This document shows, piece after piece, positions 6,250 through 11,472 of a stretch of 11,472 nucleotides of DNA. The translations under genes were made by a program, and so were the position numbers. The number at the start of each line of letters is the position of its first letter. The first letter of the stretch is position 1. Origin of the DNA: JAEUMD01 sp964559355 (GTDB lineage: Bacteria > Pseudomonadota > Alphaproteobacteria > Rhizobiales > Hyphomicrobiaceae); assembly GCA_964559355.1 (NCBI GenBank), contig CAZLHQ010000101.1, positions 1 through 11,472 on the forward strand, written 5' to 3'. A model generated the notes under the pieces. The model was not told the origin of the DNA, ran no database searches, and saw only the letters and a program-made list of their open reading frames with translations.

Positions 6250-7098
6250 ATGTCGAAGACATCAGAACAAATATCTGTGGCGGCGCTGTACCGGTTTGCC
6301 AGCCTGCCCCATTACGAACGTCATCAGCACGCGCTCTACGAGTGCGCGCGCGAGGCGGGCGTCAAGGGCACGCTGCTGCTCGCCAGCGAAGGCATCAATG
6401 GCACCATCGCGGGAACCGGCCAGGGTCTCGGCACGGTGCTGAGCGCCATCCGGGCGATTCCCGGGCTCGAAGAGATCGACGTCAAATTTTCGCAAGCCCG
6501 CACCATGCCGTTCGGCCGCCTCAAGGTGCGTTTGAAGCGCGAGATCGTCACCATGGGGGTGGAGGGTGTCGATCCGCGTCGCAGCGTCGGCACCTATGTC
6601 GCGCCACAAGACTGGAACAGCCTGATCGCCGATCCGACAACGCTGCTCGTCGATACCCGCAACGCCTACGAGGTCGGAATTGGCACGTTTAGCGGCGCCG
6701 AAGATCCCGCCACGCGATCGTTCCGTGAGTTTCCGTCGTGGATCGAAAAGCGCCTCAGCGAAGGGCAACGGCCGGCGCGTATCGCCATGTTCTGCACCGG
6801 CGGCATCCGCTGCGAGAAGGCCACCGCCTATGTGAAGAGCCTCGGCTTCGAGGACGTCTATCACCTCAAGGGAGGCATTCTGAACTATCTCGAGCACGTG
6901 CCCGAGCACGCGAGCCTTTGGCGCGGGGCCTGCTATGTGTTCGACGAGCGCGTCGCGGTTGGTCATGGGCTCGGCCAAAGCGCATTCAAGCTGTGCCACG
7001 CCTGCGGCTCGCCGGTTGCAGTCAATGGCGACAGCGAGGGCGGAGGATTCATCGACGGCATGTGCGCGTGCTGCCAACACCCGCAGACGGGTAAATGA
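6250..7098 (+). CDS. trhO: tRNA uridine(34) hydroxylase, rhodanese family
   Basis: TrhO (YceA) hydroxylates U34 of certain tRNAs to 5-hydroxyuridine, the first step toward cmo5U/mo5U wobble modification, in the cytoplasm using oxygen. The 282-residue product has the N-terminal ferredoxin-like part (LLLASEGINGTIAG, 42-55; VKFSQARTMPFGRLKVRLK, 78-96) and then a rhodanese domain with VDTRN (134-138) and the hallmark loop M180-F-C182-T-G-G-I-R-C188-E-K190, where C182 is the catalytic cysteine. The C-terminus carries CHAC (249-252) and CACC (272-275), a cysteine cluster of the kind that may bind metal. The ATG at 6250 begins the conserved part; the 204-residue upstream open frame is non-coding. 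The ribosome binding site is weak. The stop overlaps the next gene by ATGA. Confidence 0.93.
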   Translation: MSKTSEQISVAALYRFASLPHYERHQHALYECAREAGVKGTLLLASEGINGTIAGTGQGLGTVLSAIRAIPGLEEIDVKFSQARTMPFGRLKVRLKREIVTMGVEGVDPRRSVGTYVAPQDWNSLIADPTTLLVDTRNAYEVGIGTFSGAEDPATRSFREFPSWIEKRLSEGQRPARIAMFCTGGIRCEKATAYVKSLGFEDVYHLKGGILNYLEHVPEHASLWRGACYVFDERVAVGHGLGQSAFKLCHACGSPVAVNGDSEGGGFIDGMCACCQHPQTGK

Positions 7099-7859
7099 TG
7101 GCGAAGCGCTCGGGAAAGCAGCGCATTTCACTCGAGCCGCCGTATCTGCGGCGCGTGTGGCTGGAAGCCGAGCGCGTCCCCGACCGGGCGGCCTACCCCT
7201 ATTGCCTGCCCTTCCTGACGGACGACTTCGAGCTGACGTTCGATAAGCCGATCACCATCATTGCCGGTGAGAATGGTGTCGGTAAATCGACGCTGCTGGA
7301 AGGCATCGCGGCGCTGGCGGGCTTCGATCCGGCCGGAGGGGCGTCAGGATACCGGCCAGTCGATCACGAACAGGCACGCGAGACCAATGGCGATCTGCTT
7401 GCAGATGTATTGCGTGCGGCGTGGCGTCCGAAGATCACCACGGGCTGGTTTTTCCGCGCCGAGAGCTTCTTTTCGGTGGCGCGTTATCTCGATGCGGCCG
7501 GCAGCACGACGGCTGATTTCCTCTCGCATTCCCATGGCGAGGGCTTCATGCGCTTGTTTGGCGAGCGCTGCGATGATCAGGGGATCTATTTCTTCGACGA
7601 GCCCGAGTCGGCGCTTTCGCCCGCGCGCCAGATCGAATTCTTGCGGCTGCTTCAGCGTATCGATGATGCAGGTCTCTCACAGGTGGTGATGGCGACCCAC
7701 TCGCCGCTTTTGATGGCCTTCCCCAAGGCGCAGCTATTGCGGATGACGCTGCGCGGCCTGGAGCCGGTGACACTCGAGCAAACCGACCACTTTCGCCTGT
7801 TGCGCGAATTCTGCGGCGATCCCCACGATTTCATCGCCGAGGCACTCGCTCGCGAGTAG
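7095..7859 (+). CDS. AAA/ABC-type ATPase, single domain
   Basis: A 254-residue ATPase of the RecF/ABC-like AAA type, resembling small stand-alone predicted ATPases (COG3910-like). Walker A is G58-E-N-G-V-G-K64-S-T66, a signature-like LSHSHGEG lies at 143-150, Walker B is IYFFDEPESALSP (164-176), with the catalytic glutamate E169 after D168, and the switch histidine is H202 in MATHSP. There is no transmembrane segment and no coiled coil, so it is neither an SMC protein nor a membrane transporter with its own permease. The helical arm is minimal. Its ATG overlaps the trhO stop (ATGA) and a second ATG follows at once, so the two genes are very likely co-translated; a role in tRNA or ribosome biology is possible but unproven. 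The target of the ATPase is unknown. Confidence 0.88.
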   Translation: MMAKRSGKQRISLEPPYLRRVWLEAERVPDRAAYPYCLPFLTDDFELTFDKPITIIAGENGVGKSTLLEGIAALAGFDPAGGASGYRPVDHEQARETNGDLLADVLRAAWRPKITTGWFFRAESFFSVARYLDAAGSTTADFLSHSHGEGFMRLFGERCDDQGIYFFDEPESALSPARQIEFLRLLQRIDDAGLSQVVMATHSPLLMAFPKAQLLRMTLRGLEPVTLEQTDHFRLLREFCGDPHDFIAEALARE

Positions 7860-7868
7860 CGGCAGCGC

Positions 7869-8834
7869 TCAGACCAGCCGGTCATGCGGCGCTTTTCCGG
7901 CAAAAAACGCATCGAGATTGTCGAGCGCGCGAAAGCCCATCGCATCGCGGGTCTCGCGCGTTGCCGAGCCGATATGCGGCAGCAGGAACACGTTGTCGAG
8001 CTTGGCGAGCTCGGCATTGCCGCCGGGCTCCGTCTTGAAGACGTCGAGGCCAACGGCGGCAAGCTGGCCGGACCGCAACGCCGAGATCAGCGCCGCCTCG
8101 TCGATCAGATTGCCGCGCGCGGTGTTGACGAGGATCGCGCCTTTCGGCATCAGCGCCAGCCGCCGTTCATCGATCAGGTTCACGGTGTCGGGCGTTGCCG
8201 GGCAGTGCAGCGATACGAAATCGGCATGGGCAAGCAGATCATCGACGCTGTCGTGATAGATCGCTCCGGCCTCCAGATCGGCCGGCAGGCGGCGGCGATT
8301 GCTGTAATGCACCTGCATGCCGAGCCCGCTGACGATGTGGCGAAAGGCTTGGCCAACGCGCCCCATGCCGATGATGCCGAGGCGCTTGCCGGTCGCCTGC
8401 GTGCCGACCATGAACGACGGGCTCCACGAGGTCCATTGGCCGCTGCGCACCAGCCGGTCGCCCTCGCTGGCGCGACGTGCTGCCCCCAGCATCAGCAGCA
8501 GCGCGATCTCGGCGGTGGCGTCGGAGAGTACGTCGGGCGTGTTGGTGACGGCGATGCCCTTGGCCTTGCACGCGGCAAGATCGCAATGGTCGACGCCGAC
8601 GGAATGGTTGGCAATGATTTTCACGCGCGGGGAGAGACGCGCAACGACGTCGGCCGAGAAGCGCTCCGAATGGCACGGCAGGATGGCATCGACGTCGCTG
8701 CTCATTGCGACGATTTCCTCAGGTGAGAAGACACGGTCCTCGGGGTTCAGCAGCGCGTCGTAGTCGCGCGACGCCCGGGCTTCGGTTGCGGCGGAAAGTT
8801 TGCGCGTGATCCAGAGGACGGGCTTGGCAGGCAT
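7869..8834 (-). CDS. D-isomer 2-hydroxyacid dehydrogenase (glyoxylate/hydroxypyruvate reductase-like)
   Basis: A 321-residue NAD(P)-dependent dehydrogenase of the D-2-hydroxyacid family, reducing 2-oxo acids such as glyoxylate or hydroxypyruvate in the cytoplasm. The Rossmann loop is G156-M-G-R-V-G161. The catalytic residues are R240 (NTARGNLID), E269 (KTEP) and H287 (LPHIGSAT), and the substrate-loop HSVGVDHCDL is at 77-86. After the second Rossmann strand the sequence is YSNRRR (177-182) rather than an acidic residue, which points to NADP(H). The closest type is glycerate dehydrogenase/glyoxylate reductase (GRHPR-like); the exact substrate cannot be told. GAGG seven bases before the ATG supports the start. 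The stop lies only 9 bases from the stop of the convergent ATPase gene. Confidence 0.92.
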   Translation of the reverse strand: MPAKPVLWITRKLSAATEARASRDYDALLNPEDRVFSPEEIVAMSSDVDAILPCHSERFSADVVARLSPRVKIIANHSVGVDHCDLAACKAKGIAVTNTPDVLSDATAEIALLLMLGAARRASEGDRLVRSGQWTSWSPSFMVGTQATGKRLGIIGMGRVGQAFRHIVSGLGMQVHYSNRRRLPADLEAGAIYHDSVDDLLAHADFVSLHCPATPDTVNLIDERRLALMPKGAILVNTARGNLIDEAALISALRSGQLAAVGLDVFKTEPGGNAELAKLDNVFLLPHIGSATRETRDAMGFRALDNLDAFFAGKAPHDRLV

Positions 8835-8950
8835 GGCGCAACCTCATGTGAAAACGGTGACGAGTTGGCATGTGACCACGGCGGTGCGCAGTTCCACAAC
8901 CTTCTCGTCGCCTCGACCGGCAGATGAGCGTGCTCAGCGGGGCAATCAGG

Positions 8951-8989
8951 CTGAACTGCAGATGAACGCCGGGCTCAGTCTGCATTCAG
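8951..8989. repeat. Imperfect inverted repeat (hairpin or operator) upstream of the LprI-like gene
   Basis: Left arm CTGAACTGCAGATGA (8951-8965) pairs with right arm TCAGTCTGCATTCAG (8975-8989), with one unpaired base on each side and a 9-base loop, giving about 14 base pairs. It lies in the 222-base divergent region between the dehydrogenase and the LprI-like gene, and the palindrome GCGGCCGGCCGC (8989-9000) follows at once. There is no T tract after it, so it is not a terminator. It could be a 5' leader structure or a repressor site. Confidence 0.55.
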
Positions 8990-9056
8990 CGGCCGGCCGC
9001 CAGTATCGCCTCATCGAACAACGCGAATGCACTCCCACGAACCCGGAGCCCCGCCG

Positions 9057-9410
9057 ATGACCCTGCCGTTCAAGTCCTTCGCCATCGCAATCAGCCTGGC
9101 CGCCGCGATTTCGGCGCTGTCGCGCCCGGCAGCCTCGGCATCGTTCAGCTGCATGGCTTTGGAGGACTTGAGTCGCGCCGAGCAGGCCGTATGCACGCAT
9201 GACCGGCTTGGCGCACTCGATGAGCGTCTCGACAGCTGGTATCGGCGGGCGCTGGTGCGTGCCGGCTATTTCGATCAGACAGACACGGTGACGCAGCAGC
9301 AGCGCGCTTGGCTCGGCGAGCGCGACGCCTGCGGCGCCGATGTGGGCTGCCTGCGCCGTCTCTACCGGACCCGTATCGAGGCGCTGCGCCGCTACGTCGA
9401 GCACGTTTGA
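9057..9410 (+). CDS. Secreted LprI-like (DUF1311) protein
   Basis: A 117-residue secreted protein. Residues 1-28 form a signal peptide (basic TLPFKS, a hydrophobic stretch, then PAASA with cleavage near A28). The mature part, starting at SFSC, has the pattern of the LprI/DUF1311 family: cysteines at 32, 46, 92 and 98, with AVCTHDRLGALDERL (45-59) and QRAWLGERDACG (82-93). The four cysteines would form two disulphides in the periplasm. LprI of Mycobacterium tuberculosis inhibits lysozyme, but for most family members the function is not known. The ATG at 9057 has GGAG eight bases upstream; an ATG at 9027 has no site and would spoil the signal peptide. A strong terminator follows at 9475, so this is a single-gene unit. 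Confidence 0.82.
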   Translation: MTLPFKSFAIAISLAAAISALSRPAASASFSCMALEDLSRAEQAVCTHDRLGALDERLDSWYRRALVRAGYFDQTDTVTQQQRAWLGERDACGADVGCLRRLYRTRIEALRRYVEHV

Positions 9411-9474
9411 TCCGCCTGCGTTTTACGCTCGTTCTGCCACTGTCGTTTTCACTTCCTCCCAAGCGTCCCCTCGA

Positions 9475-9504
9475 CCGCCCGATTCCCCCTCGGGCGGTTT
9501 TTTT
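9475..9504 (+). terminator. Rho-independent terminator after the LprI-like gene
   Basis: Stem CCGCCCGA (9475-9482) pairs perfectly with TCGGGCGG (9490-9497) over a 7-base loop, followed by seven T residues (9498-9504). It lies 65 bases past the LprI-like stop. The other strand has no T tract, so it works on the plus strand only. Confidence 0.92.
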
Positions 9505-9700
9505 GTGGGCGCTGTTCCCTTTTGAAGTTGATGTGCGCGTGGGGCCGTCACTCGACGCGCATCTTTTAGGTGGCGAACGGTGCAAGCCGGGTGCTTCAAC
9601 AAGGGTGCCCGACGAAGGGTTCTGTTGTTGCCAAACACGCCTGCTGCTGCGTGTCGATGCGCCAGGACGTGACGCCAGCGGCATTCAAGGAGAGGGGAAC

Positions 9701-10078
9701 ATGCGCCACATCATCCGGCCGTTTGCGCATCATCTGAAGTGGCCGATACGCCTGGTCGCCTTCACCGTGCATCTGATGCACCATTTGGCGGCCTTCTTTG
9801 CTTGGGCCTGGATGCTGGTGCATATGGCCGGCACGCTGGCGCAGGCCGGTTTGCAAGCCGGCAAGCTGTGGGAAACGCAAGTGCTGTCGGACATTTGGCG
9901 CGACGGGGTATCCTACTTCACGACGGCGGGCGGACTGGAATGGCAAAAGGCGCTGGCGCTTGCGGTGGTGCCGGCGTTCCTGGTGGCGCTACGCAATGCG
10001 TGGGCTACGTATGAGCAGTTCCGTGCCTGGGTCCACGATCACCATCGCCCACTCGATCCGCCCAGCGTCCCTTCGTGA
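9701..10078 (+). CDS. Unrecognised small His-rich membrane protein
   Basis: A 125-residue protein that I do not recognise. AAGGAG and AGGGG (9687-9697) just before the ATG form one of the best ribosome binding sites in the window, so it is very probably translated. The longer open frame reaching back to 9308 crosses the terminator and is rejected. A hydrophobic segment lies at about residues 17-45 and a second at about 84-98; both could span the membrane. Ten histidines are present (3, 10, 11, 24, 27, 28, 41, 112, 114, 115), several within or beside the first segment (HLMHH, LVHM), together with six tryptophans. This could mean haem or metal binding, but nothing proves it. It stands 189 bases before a UreH-type membrane gene on the same strand, so the two could be related in function. 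Confidence 0.65.
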   Translation: MRHIIRPFAHHLKWPIRLVAFTVHLMHHLAAFFAWAWMLVHMAGTLAQAGLQAGKLWETQVLSDIWRDGVSYFTTAGGLEWQKALALAVVPAFLVALRNAWATYEQFRAWVHDHHRPLDPPSVPS

Positions 10079-10267
10079 TCGGGGTGGTCTTTACGACAGC
10101 TTCACTGCGTCGCGGCGCCGGCCGCGTTGTCTATCCGGAAAGCTGATATAACGCAGTCGCTCGTGTGTTGATCGAGACGTCCGGTCCACACGTCGCGGCC
10201 GGGTTGCGAGGCGGGTTTCTCGATTCCGGCACGAGCGTCAAACGGGCAAGAGCAGGACAGCCACGCG

Positions 10268-10990
10268 ATGGCGGTTTCAGAATTCAGCTTCTTCGGCGGC
10301 ATGCTGCTGGGCTTTGCATCCGCGCTTCATTGCTCAGGCATGTGCGGTGGCATCGCCACCAGCCTGACGCTGATGTTCGCGCCCGCGACAACGGCGGCCC
10401 GCGTGCGCGTGCTGATGGCTTCGCAGGCCGGCCGCGTCACGTCCTACATGCTGGCGGGTGGTGTGCTCGGCCTGTTCGGCTCCGAGCTATATACGCAATT
10501 CGACCGCGCCGGAGCGTTTCGCTTGCTGCAATGGTTCGGCGCCGTGGTGTTGATCTGGCTCGGCCTCACGTTTGCGGGGCTGTTGCCGATGCCGGCCGCT
10601 GCGGATCGGCTGGTGGCGCGCGTGTCGGCCGCGATTGCGCGCATGTTGGCGCCGTTGCGCCGGTCATCTGCGGGGCCCTACGTCGCCGGCCTCACCTGGG
10701 GCATCATTCCCTGCCCGATGGTCTATGCTGCCTTGTTCACGGCCATGTTGACCGGCACAGCGCTCGGCGGCGTCGTCTTCATGGCCGGCTTCGGCCTCGC
10801 CACCATGATTCCCGTGGGGCTGACAGCGCTTGGCGTCACCTCGCTTGCGGCCATCGAGCACAAGGGACGCGCGCGCATCGCCATCGGCATTGTGATCGCA
10901 CTGTTCGGCGCTTCGACCATCATCCCCGGAAGTCCCACCAACGGTCTCATCTGCACGCCGCCAAGCGCCGGCTTGAATTCCGCGCGCTGA
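10268..10990 (+). CDS. UreH/TauE-SafE-like membrane protein (HCxGMCGG type)
   Basis: A 240-residue membrane protein of the UreH-like transmembrane family (often named sulfite exporter TauE/SafE or cytochrome biogenesis protein). About six hydrophobic segments are visible (near 8-30, 58-75, 88-106, 136-160, 165-190 and 203-220). The hallmark motif H21-C22-S-G-M-C26-G-G lies in the first, and a second conserved motif, GIIPC149PMVYAAL, lies in the fourth; both cysteines and the His/Met could handle a metal or a disulphide. Relatives sit beside ccoGHIS genes of cbb3 oxidase and are linked to copper or haem traffic, but no such genes are seen here. The ribosome binding site is weak (AGGA ten bases before the ATG). 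The substrate is unknown. Confidence 0.82.
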   Translation: MAVSEFSFFGGMLLGFASALHCSGMCGGIATSLTLMFAPATTAARVRVLMASQAGRVTSYMLAGGVLGLFGSELYTQFDRAGAFRLLQWFGAVVLIWLGLTFAGLLPMPAAADRLVARVSAAIARMLAPLRRSSAGPYVAGLTWGIIPCPMVYAALFTAMLTGTALGGVVFMAGFGLATMIPVGLTALGVTSLAAIEHKGRARIAIGIVIALFGASTIIPGSPTNGLICTPPSAGLNSAR

Positions 10991-11190
10991 GCCGCTGCCG
11001 CCGCAGACCTTTTGTCGTTTTGCGAATCCATCTGAACGTTGTTTTCCCCGCATCGTGCGATCGTAACAAGAACACATTTAAGAAAGCAGCATTATAACAG
11101 CGAGTTACAATATTGTAGACAACAGGAACAAATCATGTACATTAAGCATAATTGCACCAACCGAGCCTTCATGAAATAAGGGGTCGAACG
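10991..11190. promoter_or_regulatory. AT-rich regulatory region upstream of recA
   Basis: The 200 bases before recA contain a stretch (about 11060-11160) clearly richer in A+T than the rest of the window, as expected for a promoter. It holds a perfect 12-base palindrome TACAATATTGTA (11106-11117), a smaller one ATGTACAT (11135-11142) and -10-like elements TATAAC (11093-11098) and CATAAT (11147-11152), but no good -35 partner. I find no perfect alphaproteobacterial SOS box (GTTC-N7-GTTC or GAAC-N7-GAAC). The hairpin after the UreH-like gene is too weak to be called a terminator. Confidence 0.45.
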
Positions 11191-11472
11191 ATGGATATGC
11201 CGCAGCTCAGAGTGGTCGAAGGGGGCGTTATGGACAAGCAGAAGGCGCTAGAGGCAGCGCTGGCGCAGATCGACAAGAACTTCGGCAAGGGCTCGATCAT
11301 GCGCCTTGGCCAGAACGACAAGTCGATCGATGTGGAGGCAATATCGACAGGCTCGCTCGGGCTCGACATCGCCCTGGGCATTGGTGGCTTGCCCAAGGGG
11401 CGGGTCATCGAAATCTATGGGCCGGAGTCCTCCGGCAAGACGACGCTCGCTTTGCAGGTGGTGTCAGAAGCC
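11191..11472 (+). CDS. recA: Recombinase RecA (N-terminal part, cut by the window edge)
   Basis: The first 94 codons of RecA, the DNA-dependent ATPase that forms filaments on single-stranded DNA for recombination and triggers LexA cleavage. The N-terminal helix DKQKALEAALAQIDKNFG (15-32), the conserved GKGSIMRLG (33-41), STGSLGLDIALG (52-63) and Walker A G77-P-E-S-S-G-K83-T-T85 are all present, so the identity is certain. The ATG at 11191 has AAGGGG seven bases upstream; an in-frame ATG at 11230 would remove the short lead (PQLRVVEGG) typical of alphaproteobacterial RecA proteins. The frame is open to the last base. Confidence 0.98.
   Translation, partial: MDMPQLRVVEGGVMDKQKALEAALAQIDKNFGKGSIMRLGQNDKSIDVEAISTGSLGLDIALGIGGLPKGRVIEIYGPESSGKTTLALQVVSEA

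Noticed and set aside
9308..9700. Upstream extension of the His-rich membrane protein frame
   Set aside because: It overlaps the end of the LprI-like gene in another frame and passes through a strong terminator; the RBS is at 9701.
10111..10126. Hairpin CGCGGC-GCCG-GCCGCG after the His-rich protein as a terminator
   Set aside because: The stem is good but short and only TTGT follows, not a T tract.
10165..11097. 310-residue plus-strand open frame overlapping the UreH-like gene
   Set aside because: Its composition (Arg/His/Ala-rich, no family pattern) is that of a shadow frame in GC-rich DNA; the overlapping frame has clear membrane segments and motifs.

Overview
The window looks like ordinary chromosomal DNA of an alphaproteobacterium, most likely of the Hyphomicrobiales (rhizobial and hyphomicrobial order). 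The DNA is GC-rich, ribosome binding sites are good, and adjacent genes often overlap by ATGA. The start of RecA at the right edge reads in the alphaproteobacterial style, and the protein set fits the group: a SIMPL-domain protein, a TadG-like VWA protein, a short-form PanD, an LprI-like secreted protein and a UreH-type membrane protein. This assignment is an inference from sequence style. There is no phage, transposon, CRISPR array or other sign of recent transfer.

Left part (1-3166): the 5' part of a CAU-anticodon tRNA (probably tRNA-Ile2) lies on the minus strand with a candidate promoter. On the plus strand follow a periplasmic SIMPL-domain protein and an orphan TadG-like protein with a VWA domain.

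Middle left (3222-5941), all minus strand, in transcription order: a 27-residue Lys/Ala/Pro repeat protein with its own strong terminator; a SnoaL/ketosteroid-isomerase-like protein; panD (aspartate 1-decarboxylase); a GNAT acetyltransferase; and a nitrilase-superfamily hydrolase. The last three are joined by overlapping stop/start codons and must be read as one translational unit. The GNAT-nitrilase pair looks like a split version of the known RimI-nitrilase fusions. Its tie to panD suggests a role around beta-alanine or PanD itself.

Middle right (6250-8834): trhO (tRNA U34 hydroxylase of the rhodanese type) overlaps a small ABC-type AAA ATPase. A glyoxylate/hydroxypyruvate-reductase-like 2-hydroxyacid dehydrogenase converges on them from the other strand, leaving only 9 bases between the stop codons.

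Right part (9057-11472), plus strand: a secreted LprI-like cysteine-containing protein with a clear terminator, an unrecognised His-rich small membrane protein, a UreH/TauE-like membrane protein with an HCxGMCGG motif, an AT-rich regulatory gap and the first 94 codons of recA.

Nothing here is a defence or mobile system. The points most worth a second look are the panD-GNAT-nitrilase cassette, the KKPAA repeat microprotein, the trhO-ATPase pair and the unknown His-rich membrane protein.
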